From Verrucomicrobiota bacterium (GTDB lineage: Bacteria > Verrucomicrobiota > Verrucomicrobiia > Palsa-1439), in NCBI GenBank assembly GCA_016871575.1, contig VHCW01000005.1, positions 1 through 64,000 on the forward strand: DNA of 64,000 bases, given 5' to 3'. Below, in pieces: positions 41,619-50,624 of this stretch; positions within the stretch are counted from its first letter, which is position 1, and each line of letters starts with the position of its first letter. The notes beneath the pieces are model-generated. The model was not told the DNA's origin, made no database searches, and saw only the letters and a list, made by a program, of their open reading frames with translations. The translations under genes were made by a program, and so were the position numbers.

Positions 41619-44069
41619 GTGACGATGCTCCGGCAACAAGCGGCAACATTTTTGATGGCCTCAGCCTTGGCAATCGCTGACGGGGCCGGACCGTTGCGCG
41701 AGACGTTGCTGGCAGCGGGTGTGGAGGAGATCATCTTTGCGCAACGCGTCTCCGGGACGGATCATTGGTATGCGAACTTCGGGTATTACGCGTCCACGAT
41801 TGCGGAATGTCCGCCGCACGACGGGTTGCCGAACGAACAAATCCCGGCGCTCTTTGCCGACGGCGGACGATTGTGCCGGTTGAATCTCCGCACGGGCAAG
41901 CTCACGGTGCTGCTGGACGACCCGCGCGGGGGCGTGCGCGACCCGCAAGTGCATTACGACGGCCAGACGATCCTGTTCTCGTATCGCAAGGGCGGCCAGC
42001 CGTACTACCAACTCTACACGATCCGCAGCGACGGCTCGCGCCTGACGCAACTGACCGATGCGCCCTACGACGACATCGAGCCGTGCTGGTTGCCCGATGG
42101 CGGCATCATGTTTTGCTCGAGCCGTTCCCAGCGGTTTGTGAACTGCCACCGCACGCCGGTGGCGACGCTCTATTGTTGTGACGGCGACGGTCGCAACGCG
42201 CGCCCGATCTCCGCCAACATCGAGCACGACAACACACCGTGGGTGTTGGCCGACGGGCGCGTCCTCTACATGCGCTGGGAATACGTGGACCGCAGCCAGT
42301 TTGCGTTTCATCACCTCTGGACGACGAACCCGGACGGCACGGGACAGATGGTGTTTTACGGCAACCAGTTCAATGGCGGTGTGATGCTCGATGCCAAGCC
42401 AATCCCCGGCAGCCGCCACGTGGTGGCGTCGTTCTCGCCGGGACACGGCGTGCCGGAGCACATGGGCTACATCACCGTCATTGACCCGACGCTTGGCCCG
42501 GACGACCCGAAGGCGGCGCGCCAGATCAGTCCGGCCAAACGCCAGTTCCGCGACCCGTATCCCATCAACGAGAACTGTTTCCTTGTCGCCGACAAAACCG
42601 GCCTCTGGGTGATGGACGGCAGCGGCAACCTCGAACCAGTCTTCGCGCCGGCGAACGAGACGCCGAAACTGGAGTGTCACGAGCCGCGACCGCTCCTGCC
42701 GCGACCGCGCGAGCACGTGATTCCTGAACGGGTTGATCCCGCGCAAAAGACCGGGCGTTTGTTTTTATCGGACATCTACCACGGGCGGAACATGGCGGGT
42801 GTGCGGCGCGGCGAAATCAAAAAGTTGCTGGTCTTGGAGCAACTGCCGAAGCCGGTGAATTTCTCCGGCGGCATGTGGCCGACCAGCGCGGGCGGCACGT
42901 TCACGTTGTCGCGCGTGCTCGGCGCGGTGCCGGTGGCGTCCGACGGCTCCGCGTACTTCGAGGCGCCCGTGTTGCGGCCGTTGTTCTTCGTGGCGCTGGA
43001 CGCGAACGATCTCTCGGTGAAACGAATGCAGAGTTTCATGTCGGTGGTGCCCGGCGAAACGACCGGCTGCGTCGGCTGCCACGAATCGCGCCTGAGCGCG
43101 CCGTTGACACCCGGCAAACGCCACGCCGTTCACGGCCGGGAAGCGGATCTCATCCGGCCCGTCGCGGACACGCCGGAGGTGTTCGATTTTCCGCGCGACA
43201 TCCAGCCGATTCTTGACCGTCACTGCGTCCGCTGCCACCGCCCGGAGCGGTACGATGGCCGCGTGGACCTCAGCGGCGACCACACGCCGTTATTCAGCGT
43301 CAGCTACTACACGCTGCTTCAGCGCGGCCTGATTTCCGATGGCCGCAACGAGCGTTACGGCAACCGGCCCCCGCGCACCATCGGCAGTTCCGCCAGCCGA
43401 CTGCTGGAACTGTTCGATGGCCGGCACTACGACGTGAACGCCGATGAGCGCGACCGGCGCTGGGTGCGGCTCTGGATCGAGTCGAGCGCGGTGTTCGCCG
43501 GCACGTACGCGGCGCTCGGCTGCGGGATGTATCCCGTCGAGTTTCCGGTCGAAGCGATGGAACGGCGTTGCGGCTCGTGTCACGGCAGCCCGCCGCCCGC
43601 GAAAGGCCAGATCGGCAAGGGACTCTACTTCCGTTTCGGCCAGAACGGCCCGGCGTTGCCGTTGGTGCACGAGTTCAAAGACCTCCAACAGATTCGCGGC
43701 CGCATCGGCTACTTCAAATTTAACACCGCACTGCCGCCGCAGGCGCTCTGCAACCTCACACGCCCGGAAAAATCGCTACTGCTGCGCGCGCCGCTCGCGT
43801 CTTCTGCCGGTGGAGGCGGAGTCTGCGGCCAGCCGGTTTTTGCCAGCACGCAGGACGACGATTACCGGGCACTGCTGGCTGCGATCACGGCGGCGAAACA
43901 GAAGCGCGACCAGTGGAAACGTTTCGACATGCCCGGCTTCCGTCCCAACGTCTATTACATCCAGACCATGCAGCGTTACGGCATCCTGCCGGCGCAGTTG
44001 CGCGCCGACGAGCCGATTGACAGCTACGCCACCGACCGCGCGTACTGGGCGTCGTTCGGAACCCAATAG
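41619..44069 (+). CDS. hydrazine-synthase-alpha-like multi-haem propeller protein
   Basis: 816 aa from GTG 41619 (ATG 41625 is also possible). The signal-like N-terminus (TFLMASALAIADGA) is followed by a TolB/WD40-type propeller (YQLYTIRSDGSRLTQLTDAP, DIEPCWLPDGGIMFCSSRS). Three c-type haem motifs are at residues ~484 (CVGCH), ~536 (CVRCH) and ~651 (CGSCH). This order matches the domain family named after the alpha subunit of hydrazine synthase, which is also widespread in non-anammox PVC bacteria. No hydrazine synthase beta/gamma or hydrazine dehydrogenase genes are near. A periplasmic electron-transfer or sugar-oxidation role is more likely than hydrazine metabolism. Confidence 0.82.
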   Translation: MTMLRQQAATFLMASALAIADGAGPLRETLLAAGVEEIIFAQRVSGTDHWYANFGYYASTIAECPPHDGLPNEQIPALFADGGRLCRLNLRTGKLTVLLDDPRGGVRDPQVHYDGQTILFSYRKGGQPYYQLYTIRSDGSRLTQLTDAPYDDIEPCWLPDGGIMFCSSRSQRFVNCHRTPVATLYCCDGDGRNARPISANIEHDNTPWVLADGRVLYMRWEYVDRSQFAFHHLWTTNPDGTGQMVFYGNQFNGGVMLDAKPIPGSRHVVASFSPGHGVPEHMGYITVIDPTLGPDDPKAARQISPAKRQFRDPYPINENCFLVADKTGLWVMDGSGNLEPVFAPANETPKLECHEPRPLLPRPREHVIPERVDPAQKTGRLFLSDIYHGRNMAGVRRGEIKKLLVLEQLPKPVNFSGGMWPTSAGGTFTLSRVLGAVPVASDGSAYFEAPVLRPLFFVALDANDLSVKRMQSFMSVVPGETTGCVGCHESRLSAPLTPGKRHAVHGREADLIRPVADTPEVFDFPRDIQPILDRHCVRCHRPERYDGRVDLSGDHTPLFSVSYYTLLQRGLISDGRNERYGNRPPRTIGSSASRLLELFDGRHYDVNADERDRRWVRLWIESSAVFAGTYAALGCGMYPVEFPVEAMERRCGSCHGSPPPAKGQIGKGLYFRFGQNGPALPLVHEFKDLQQIRGRIGYFKFNTALPPQALCNLTRPEKSLLLRAPLASSAGGGGVCGQPVFASTQDDDYRALLAAITAAKQKRDQWKRFDMPGFRPNVYYIQTMQRYGILPAQLRADEPIDSYATDRAYWASFGTQ

Positions 44070-44084
44070 CCGGCGGACTTGTGC

Positions 44085-44112
44085 TTGCGCTTGTGCAAGC
44101 TGCCGCTAAGAT
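44085..44112 (+). promoter_or_regulatory. promoter of the LamG-BNR gene
   Basis: TTGCGC (44085-44090), 16-nt spacer, TAAGAT (44107-44112). Unlike its neighbours it keeps a short leader with AAGGAG before ATG 44132. Confidence 0.55.
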
Positions 44113-44131
44113 GACGAAGGAGTCAACCATT

Positions 44132-46108
44132 ATGATTCGAACATTCTTCATCGTTGCCATGGTCTTGGCGTCACTTGTTGAAGCGGTCGAACCGCCGGGA
44201 GCTGGAGTTGAATTCAAGGGACAGACGGCCGTCGTCATCAAGCCGGGCAAGACGTTCGATGCTGCTGCCTTTACGATTGCCTTGTGGGCCAAGCCGCAAA
44301 ACACCCAAGGCTCACAGGTCCTCGCCGGGCGCGACGCGGCCAGCCAACAGTTCACGCTCTACTTCTACAGCAACCGCGTGCGGATGCTGGTGGAGTTCAC
44401 CGGCGGCAAATACACCCACGCTAATGTTCCGTTGCCAATGCCCGGTGTCTGGACGCATTACGCCGGAACCTACGATGGCCAGCAGATCAAACTCTTCGTC
44501 AACGGCAAGCTCGAAGCCACGGCCCCGGCCAAAGGCCGAGTACCGCACTCCGAAGCGCCGTTGTTCATCGGCGGCATCGAGTCCGGCGACCGGGGTTTTG
44601 TCGGGCGTTTGGAAGATGTGCGATTCTACAAGCAAGCCTTGGCCGATGATGCGATTCCGTCGTTGATGACCGCGCCCAAGGAAGCGCATCCGGCGCTGGT
44701 CGGTCGCTGGACCAGCGAATCGCTGACCCCGGCCATGTTCGTGACCTTGAAAGCCAAAGCGAAGGCCAAGACGGAGAAGGCGGCCAGCACCACCGACGAG
44801 TTCGTCTCCGTCAAGGACGACGGTTATCGCGGCATCTGGTACTCGAACCAGAAGCAGAACGACGAGTACGTTTACAAGTACAGTGGCGGATTGGGCACGT
44901 ATTGCTCCAGCCACAATCCGTTCGCCGTCTATCGTCCCGAAGTCCAAAAGACGTTCTTCTGCTACGGCGGCACCGTGAAGGACAAGATCGAATTGTTGCA
45001 CATGGTCTCTTACTACGACCACAAGACCGGCATGGTGCCGCGTCCGACCATCGTGATGAACAAACGCACCGACGACGCCCACGACAACCCGGTGATGGCG
45101 ATGGACAAGGAAGGCTACATCTGGATCTTCTCCAGCTCGCACGGCGTAGCGCGTCCCTCGTTCATCTGGAAGAGCGCGAAGCCCTACGAGATTGACAAGT
45201 TCGAATGCGTGCTCACGACTAATTTCTCCTACACTCAGCCGTGGTATCTACCGGACAAGGGGTTCCTGTTCTTGCAAACGCTCTATCGCGGCGGACGCAA
45301 ACTGCATTTCCAGACAAGCGCCGACGGCAAGACATGGACCGAACCGTTCCTCTACGCAGCTATTGACCAAGGGCACTATCAGGTCAGTTGGTGCAACGGC
45401 AAGAAAGTCGCCTGCGCGTTCAACTACCACCCCTCGCCGAACGGCCTGAACTGGCGAACCAACCTCTACTACATGGAAACCCCGGACTTCGGTCGCACAT
45501 GGCGAAACGTCCAAGGCCAGACGCTGAAACTTCCGTTGACGGAGGTCAAGAACCCGGCACTCGTGCACGACTACGAAGCCGAGGGGCGCAAGGTTTACAT
45601 GCAGGATTTGAACTTCGATTCGGCAGGACGCCCAGTGCTGCTTTACACGACCAGCGGCGGCTACGAATCCGGACCGGTCAACGACCCGCGCACTTGGACC
45701 ACCGCTGCGTGGAATGGACGCGAGTGGGAACTCCGTGGCACCATCCGCTCCGACAACAACTACGACATGGGTTCGATCTACTTGGAGCGCGACGACCTCT
45801 GGCGCATCATCGGTCCGACCGAGCCGGGGCCGCAAGCCTACAACACCAGTGGCGAGATCGCCATGTGGACCAGCGCCGACCGCGGCGCCACGTGGACCAA
45901 AGTCAAACAGATGACTTCTGGAAGCAAATACAATCACGGTTACTGTCGCCGTCCGATCAACGCGCATCCGGACTTCTACGCCATCTGGGCCGACGGCCAC
46001 GGTCGTCAACCTTCCGACTCGCGTCTCTATTTCTGCGACAAGCAGGGCAACGTGTACCGGCTCCCCACCCAGATGACCGGAGACTTCGCCAAGCCAGAGT
46101 TGCAATAA
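44132..46108 (+). CDS. exported LamG domain plus BNR-repeat (sialidase-like) protein
   Basis: 658 aa from ATG 44132 with AAGGAG upstream. MIRTFFIVAMVLASLVEA is a signal peptide. Residues ~25-185 form a LamG/concanavalin-like domain (FTIALWAKPQNTQGSQVLAG, HYAGTYDGQQIKLFVNGKLE). Residues ~225-650 form a BNR propeller (VMAMDKEGYIWIFSSSHG, FQTSADGKTWTEPFLY) of the BNR_4 type, seen in putative polysaccharide lyases and sialidase-like enzymes. It probably binds and cleaves a glycan outside the cell. A double-hairpin repeat begins 3 nt after the stop. Confidence 0.82.
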   Translation: MIRTFFIVAMVLASLVEAVEPPGAGVEFKGQTAVVIKPGKTFDAAAFTIALWAKPQNTQGSQVLAGRDAASQQFTLYFYSNRVRMLVEFTGGKYTHANVPLPMPGVWTHYAGTYDGQQIKLFVNGKLEATAPAKGRVPHSEAPLFIGGIESGDRGFVGRLEDVRFYKQALADDAIPSLMTAPKEAHPALVGRWTSESLTPAMFVTLKAKAKAKTEKAASTTDEFVSVKDDGYRGIWYSNQKQNDEYVYKYSGGLGTYCSSHNPFAVYRPEVQKTFFCYGGTVKDKIELLHMVSYYDHKTGMVPRPTIVMNKRTDDAHDNPVMAMDKEGYIWIFSSSHGVARPSFIWKSAKPYEIDKFECVLTTNFSYTQPWYLPDKGFLFLQTLYRGGRKLHFQTSADGKTWTEPFLYAAIDQGHYQVSWCNGKKVACAFNYHPSPNGLNWRTNLYYMETPDFGRTWRNVQGQTLKLPLTEVKNPALVHDYEAEGRKVYMQDLNFDSAGRPVLLYTTSGGYESGPVNDPRTWTTAAWNGREWELRGTIRSDNNYDMGSIYLERDDLWRIIGPTEPGPQAYNTSGEIAMWTSADRGATWTKVKQMTSGSKYNHGYCRRPINAHPDFYAIWADGHGRQPSDSRLYFCDKQGNVYRLPTQMTGDFAKPELQ

Positions 46109-46110
46109 TT

Positions 46111-46172
46111 GTACTCCTCACGCTCCGCGTGAGGTTCATCCTCGAAACCATCACGCGGAGCGTGATGGCTAC
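46111..46172. repeat. double-hairpin element after the LamG-BNR gene
   Basis: Hairpin CCTCACGC/GCGTGAGG around TCC and hairpin CATCACGC/GCGTGATG around GGA. A second copy with one mismatch lies at 49306. Confidence 0.8.
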
Positions 46173-46188
46173 TTTGACGATTATGCGC

Positions 46189-46216
46189 TTGCTCGGCTCC
46201 TCATCCGAATTAATGA
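46189..46216 (+). promoter_or_regulatory. promoter of the class II aldolase gene
   Basis: TTGCTC (46189-46194), 16-nt spacer, TAATGA (46211-46216), then 12 nt to ATG 46229. Confidence 0.45.
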
Positions 46217-46228
46217 TACAGTCCTGAC

Positions 46229-47080
46229 ATGAACTACCTCCCAATGGATGACCTGCTTCGCGATGCGCAACGTCGTGGCTATGCCGTGCCCGCTTTCTGC
46301 GTGTGGAATTCCGATGTGCTGGCGACGGTGCTCCGCGTGGCGGAAAGGTTGCGCGCGCCGGTGATCATCATGGCCAGCAAGTTCGAGTTCGCACTGATGA
46401 CACCGGCGATGTACGCGGGCATGGCGCGAGGTATCGCCGGCCATTTCTCCGTGCCGGCGGCGTTGCATCTGGACCACGGACCATCGCTGGAGATGGTGCG
46501 GGAGTGCATTGATGCCGGCTTTACGTCGGTGATGCTGGACTACTCCGCTCGTCCGTACGACGAGAACGCCGCGGCGCTGCGTCAAGTGGCCGCTTGGGCG
46601 CATCCTCGCGGCATCACGGTGGAAGGAGAACTCGGGCATGTCGGCAAAGCGGACACGATTACCGTCGAAGGCGAAGGCGATTCCACGCTGACCCGTCCGG
46701 AGGAGGCCGTCCGTTATATCGAGGAAACCGGCGTTGATGCGCTGGCGGTGTCCATCGGCAACGCCCACGGCACCTACACCTGCCTTCCTTCATTCGATTT
46801 CGACCGCTTGGCGGCCATCCGCGCAGCGACAACAGTGCCGCTGGTGTTGCACGGCGGCTCCGGCACACCGGACGACGACTTGCGGCGGGCCATCAGCTTG
46901 GGCATGTGCAAGATCAACGTCGCTACTGAACTGACGGCGGCTGTTCGCACGGCACTCGATGCAGAACTGAACTTGAAGAATCCGCGATGGCTGCCACACA
47001 GCCTCACACTCGCTCACGAGGCTGTTGTGCCGGTGGTCGAGAAGTGGATTTACCTCACCGGCGCAGCGGGCCGGGCGTAA
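46229..47080 (+). CDS. class II fructose/tagatose-bisphosphate aldolase family protein
   Basis: 283 aa from ATG 46229. The zinc ligands and catalytic region are visible: HLDHGPS (residue ~81), VEGELGHVGKAD (~131), SIGNAHGTY (~178) and LHGGSGTPDDDL (~208). The protein cleaves or condenses ketose bisphosphates; GatY/KbaY and Fba share this pattern and cannot be separated here. It is cytoplasmic and follows a palindromic repeat. As a stand-alone gene among exported sugar enzymes it likely feeds an imported sugar into glycolysis. Confidence 0.87.
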   Translation: MNYLPMDDLLRDAQRRGYAVPAFCVWNSDVLATVLRVAERLRAPVIIMASKFEFALMTPAMYAGMARGIAGHFSVPAALHLDHGPSLEMVRECIDAGFTSVMLDYSARPYDENAAALRQVAAWAHPRGITVEGELGHVGKADTITVEGEGDSTLTRPEEAVRYIEETGVDALAVSIGNAHGTYTCLPSFDFDRLAAIRAATTVPLVLHGGSGTPDDDLRRAISLGMCKINVATELTAAVRTALDAELNLKNPRWLPHSLTLAHEAVVPVVEKWIYLTGAAGRA

Positions 47081-47094
47081 GTAAATTTATACGC

Positions 47095-47122
47095 TTGCTC
47101 AGGCTCTGCCGCCGCCTAGAAT
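47095..47122 (+). promoter_or_regulatory. promoter of the SMP-30-like gene
   Basis: TTGCTC (47095-47100), 16-nt spacer, TAGAAT (47117-47122), then 7 nt to ATG 47130 with no ribosome site: a leaderless message. Confidence 0.6.
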
Positions 47123-47129
47123 GACGGCC

Positions 47130-48059
47130 ATGAAAACTCTCACCTTCCTCACCGTGACTCTCGCGGCTGCCATCGTCATCGCACAGGACAACAAACCCAT
47201 CGCCGGCATCGGCCCGGCGGGCGAGATCGTCCAGGCGCACACCGGGTTCAAGTTCACCGAAGGACCGGCCGCCGACGCACAGGGCAACGTTTATTTCGCC
47301 GACATCCCGAACAATCGCATCCACAAAGTGGACACCGCCGGCAAGTTGACGACGTTTCTGGAAGACTCGCAGGGCTGCAACGGGTTGATGTTCGACGGTC
47401 GGGGCCGGCTCATCGCTTGTCAGGGCAAGGCGGGACGGGTGATTGCGATTGATGTCGCCACGAAGAAGATCGAACCGCTCGCCGACACGTACAACGGCAA
47501 ACGCTTCAACTCGCCGAACGACCTCATCGTGGATCGCAAAGGCGGCGTCTATTTCACCGATCCATCGTTCGGAAAGGATGCGGCGCCACAAGACAAGATG
47601 GCCGTCTATTACGTTGCGGCGGACCGAAAGATCACACGACTCATTGACGATTTGCAGCGTCCGAACGGCGTGATTCTATCGCCCGACGAAAAGACGCTCT
47701 ACGTGTTGCCGAGCGGTTCACCGGACGTGATGGCCTACCCGGTCGAGTCGCCGGGCAAACTCGGCAAAGGCCGCGTACTCTGCCAACTCCAGCAAGTTCC
47801 CGACGGCCAAATGCGCGGCGGCGACGGGATGACCGTGGACACCGCCGGCAATCTGTACCTCACGCAGCCTTCGTTGAAGGCGATTCAGGTCGTCAATCCT
47901 GCCGGCAAGACGCTTGGCCTCATCACATTCCCCGAAGGCCCGGCCAACTGCGCGTTTGGCGGGCCGGACATGAAGACGCTCTTCGTCACCGCGCGCACGT
48001 CGCTCTACAGCGTGAAGATGAAAGCGACAGGCCACCGTTTCCCCGGCAGGAATCCATGA
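47130..48059 (+). CDS. exported SMP-30/gluconolactonase-like protein
   Basis: 309 aa from ATG 47130, chosen from the promoter distance; an ATG at 47121 is also in frame. MKTLTFLTVTLAAAIVIAQ is a signal peptide. The six-bladed propeller motifs are clear: FTEGPAADAQGNVYFADIPN, FNSPNDLIVDRKGGVYFTDP, LQRPNGVILSPDEKTLYV and RGGDGMTVDTAGNLYLT. The set includes the Glu, Asn and Asp calcium ligands, so lactonase activity is plausible. It hydrolyses sugar lactones in the periplasm. Confidence 0.86.
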   Translation: MKTLTFLTVTLAAAIVIAQDNKPIAGIGPAGEIVQAHTGFKFTEGPAADAQGNVYFADIPNNRIHKVDTAGKLTTFLEDSQGCNGLMFDGRGRLIACQGKAGRVIAIDVATKKIEPLADTYNGKRFNSPNDLIVDRKGGVYFTDPSFGKDAAPQDKMAVYYVAADRKITRLIDDLQRPNGVILSPDEKTLYVLPSGSPDVMAYPVESPGKLGKGRVLCQLQQVPDGQMRGGDGMTVDTAGNLYLTQPSLKAIQVVNPAGKTLGLITFPEGPANCAFGGPDMKTLFVTARTSLYSVKMKATGHRFPGRNP

Positions 48060-48066
48060 CGACGAA

Positions 48067-48145
48067 TGTCATTCCGAACGCAGCGAGGAATCTCTGGAAT
48101 CCCTCCGGAGAAAAGTTTGAGATTCCTCGCAAGCTCGGGGTGACA
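48067..48145. repeat. TGTCATTCCGA palindromic element before the phosphoesterase gene
   Basis: TGTCATTCCGA at the left pairs with TCGGGGTGACA at the right, with GAGGAATC/GATTCCTC inside. It lies between the lactonase stop and the AGGAG ribosome site of 48161, and is the same family as 58610-58689 in opposite orientation. Confidence 0.75.
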
Positions 48146-48160
48146 ACAGTAGGAGTAATA

Positions 48161-49303
48161 ATGAAATCAGCCATCTTCGCCGCCATTTCGTTTCTGCTTT
48201 CACAGCCGGCGTTCGCTGCGGTGGAACGTATCTGGCTCACGCATCAGTCGCCGGATCCATCGAAGATCGTCGTTAGTTGGGAGACGACCGAGCCGGGAGA
48301 TTCCGTGGTCGAATTTGGTACTTCGTCCAAGCTTGGTGCGACAGCGAAGGTTTCGGGCAGTCGTACGCTTCATCATGTGGAGATTCCGTTGGCGAAGAAG
48401 GACGCGGTGTATCACTACCGGGTGAAGACCGGCTCTCAGGCTTCCGAGACCGCCACGTTCAAAGGGTATCCGACGAAGACGTTGCGCATCGCCGTGGTCG
48501 CCAATATCCGGGCCGATGCAAAGTTGGATTTCACCGCGCTGAGGAAAGAGGATGTTCACCTGTTGGTGTCGGCCGGGGACACCGCCATGCAATATGAGTT
48601 TGGCAAGGAGGGCGATCCGGAATGCACCAAGTCGCACAGCAAACTGATTGACACGCAACGGGAACTGTTTCGCTCGACGCCGTTCATGCCGTCGCTGGGC
48701 AATCTCGACCGCAAACTCCGTCCCAAGAGCACCGGCCCCGACGTGCCAACCTACGACATCGAGGCCACGGGCTATCGGAAATTCTTCGCGTTGCCCGGCA
48801 AGGAATGGCTCTGGACGTTCGACATGCCGGACTTCGATCTCCGCTTCATTTCGGTGGACATGAGCCACACGCGCGACTTCGGGACGCCGAACCAGGCGTG
48901 TCATCCGTTTGGCAAGGACTCCGAGCAGTTGAAGTGGTACGAGCAGGCGATGAACGCCACGAAGGCGGGCTTCGTGATCACGCTCTACGGCGAGACCAGC
49001 GGCACCGTGCGCTCGCACGCCGAAGGCGCGTGGGAACGGCTGATCAGCAAGGGCACGCTCGGCATCTCCGGCGAGTGTTATCACGCCGAGCGGACCGAGG
49101 TGAACGGTTTCACTTACTACAACTCATCGGTGCGCGGCAATGGCAGCTTCGGGATTGATCCGAAAGCCGCCTTCCTCGACAAGAGCGCGAGCTATCTGCT
49201 TCTGACATTCGACAAGAACTCCAGCCAGATGACCGCCACCCTCAAGACCCTGGATGGCCGGGAACTCGAACGAAAGACTTTCCAAAAGCGCGCGAAGCGA
49301 TGA
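48161..49303 (+). CDS. exported metallophosphoesterase-like protein with purple-acid-phosphatase N-domain
   Basis: 380 aa from ATG 48161, which has AGGAG 5-9 nt upstream. MKSAIFAAISFLLSQPAFA is a signal peptide. Residues ~20-100 are a fibronectin-like domain as in purple acid phosphatases (ERIWLTHQSPDPSKIVVSWE). The remainder is a calcineurin-like fold (LRIAVVANIRADAKLD, VSAGDTAMQYEFG, PFMPSLGNLDR). The usual phosphoesterase metal motifs (D-x-H, GDxxD, GNH) are altered: GDTA and GNLD are seen but no GNH, so catalysis is uncertain. A repeat starts 2 nt after its stop. Confidence 0.75.
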   Translation: MKSAIFAAISFLLSQPAFAAVERIWLTHQSPDPSKIVVSWETTEPGDSVVEFGTSSKLGATAKVSGSRTLHHVEIPLAKKDAVYHYRVKTGSQASETATFKGYPTKTLRIAVVANIRADAKLDFTALRKEDVHLLVSAGDTAMQYEFGKEGDPECTKSHSKLIDTQRELFRSTPFMPSLGNLDRKLRPKSTGPDVPTYDIEATGYRKFFALPGKEWLWTFDMPDFDLRFISVDMSHTRDFGTPNQACHPFGKDSEQLKWYEQAMNATKAGFVITLYGETSGTVRSHAEGAWERLISKGTLGISGECYHAERTEVNGFTYYNSSVRGNGSFGIDPKAAFLDKSASYLLLTFDKNSSQMTATLKTLDGRELERKTFQKRAKR

Positions 49304-49305
49304 AA

Positions 49306-49368
49306 GTACTCCTCACGCTCCGCGTGAGGCGCGTCCTCGAAACCATCACGCGGCGCATGATGACTTCT
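49306..49368. repeat. double-hairpin element, second copy, after the phosphoesterase gene
   Basis: Same sequence as 46111-46172: CCTCACGC/GCGTGAGG around TCC, then CATCACGC paired with GCATGATG (one mismatch). It begins just after the stop codon. Confidence 0.75.
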
Positions 49369-49391
49369 CTGGCCCGGCGGGGATTCGGTGC

Positions 49392-49419
49392 TTGTGTTCA
49401 CACAGGCCGCGACTAGACT
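49392..49419 (+). promoter_or_regulatory. promoter of the glycosidase-like gene
   Basis: TTGTGT (49392-49397), 16-nt spacer, TAGACT (49414-49419), then 11 nt to ATG 49431. Confidence 0.5.
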
Positions 49420-49430
49420 TCATTTCCACC

Positions 49431-50624
49431 ATGCAAAATAACATCAACAGACGCGTGTTCCTGAAGACGATGGCCACTGTTGGCGCCGGGGCAGTATCCC
49501 TGACTTCGTGTGTTACATCGTCGAGAACATCCACGCGGCTGCGAGCTAATCCGTGGCGCAAACGCGGCGTTGTGCTGGCTTCCGACGAGTCCGGCCGGGT
49601 GCAGAATTTCACGAGCGTTGTCGAGCCGCTCGACAGTGGCGCGTGGCGTCTCTGGTTCTCGGTCTCCGGTAAGAATGTTCCGTTTAACGTTGGCATCGCG
49701 GAGGGCCGCCCCGGCCAGCCGATGAAGCGTTGCCCGGCCGTGTTGAGCGAAGGCGAGCCGGCCGACGCGCCGCTGGCGATTGGCAACCTGCCGCGCGACT
49801 GGCGTCCAGTTCAAGCCGTGCATGTCCCACTGCCCGGCAATCGGCACCGTCTCTACTTCTGGGCGCACGGACCAAAGGTCGTCCGCTACTTGGCCGCCGA
49901 GAGCGACGATGGCCGGCGGTTTCGGGTGCTCGACCCGCATCGGCCTTGCCTCTACCATCCGAGCGACCGCGCCGTGGACGGACGGACCGCTGCTGAGGCT
50001 GGGTTGAGCCGTCTCGCCAAAAAGGTGGCGACGCGTCCCGACAACGAACCGCCGGCGCCCGTTCGGCTCGTGTCGAACGACGCCACGAATGTTTATCGGC
50101 TGCCCGACGGCACGTTCGAGATGTACTCGGTGGCGTTGATCGAGGTTCCCAAAGATGATCCGAGATACATCGCCCACGACAACGCCGCCGGTTGGATTCG
50201 CGTGATTGACCGCTACGCGAGCACGGACGGACTCGATTGGACAAATCGCCGGCGCATCTTGGTGGCGGATGCCAACGATCCCGTTGACCAGCAGTTCTAT
50301 TATTTGTCGGTCACGCACACGCCGCGCGGGCGCATCGGAATGCTCGGCCACTACCGCGTCCAAGCCCAGACGATGGATTTGGAAGTCTGTTTCTCCGCCG
50401 ACGGGATCACGTGGCAGCGCGATCAGCGCCGCGCTTGGATCCCGCGTGGCGAGCCGGGTGAACCGGACAGCTACGGCATCTACGCGCCGCACGCGCTCGT
50501 TCAACGCGCTGGCCTCTGGCATTTGTTCTACACCGGCGTCAACGACGCCCACAACCACAAGCACTCACACGGTCCGCCAACCCGGGTCGTGATGCACGCC
50601 ACCTGCGAGAACTTGTGGGCGTGA
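49431..50624 (+). CDS. Tat-exported five-bladed propeller glycosidase-like lipoprotein
   Basis: 397 aa from ATG 49431. INRRVFLKTMATVGAG is a Tat signal, followed by SLTSC, which could be a lipobox. The remainder has GH43/GH32-like five-bladed propeller features: RWFSV-type strands, the repeated pattern YSVALIEVPKDDPRYIAHDN, YYLSVTHTPRGRIGMLGHYR, and SADGITWQRD with GLWHLFYTGVND. It probably binds or cleaves a plant or bacterial polysaccharide. The stop is overlapped by the GTG of the next gene (GTGA). Confidence 0.74.
   Translation: MQNNINRRVFLKTMATVGAGAVSLTSCVTSSRTSTRLRANPWRKRGVVLASDESGRVQNFTSVVEPLDSGAWRLWFSVSGKNVPFNVGIAEGRPGQPMKRCPAVLSEGEPADAPLAIGNLPRDWRPVQAVHVPLPGNRHRLYFWAHGPKVVRYLAAESDDGRRFRVLDPHRPCLYHPSDRAVDGRTAAEAGLSRLAKKVATRPDNEPPAPVRLVSNDATNVYRLPDGTFEMYSVALIEVPKDDPRYIAHDNAAGWIRVIDRYASTDGLDWTNRRRILVADANDPVDQQFYYLSVTHTPRGRIGMLGHYRVQAQTMDLEVCFSADGITWQRDQRRAWIPRGEPGEPDSYGIYAPHALVQRAGLWHLFYTGVNDAHNHKHSHGPPTRVVMHATCENLWA

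Noticed and set aside
41619..44069. Evidence of anammox metabolism
   Set aside because: Only an alpha-like domain family is present, with no other hydrazine synthase or dehydrogenase genes, and the family is widespread in non-anammox PVC bacteria.
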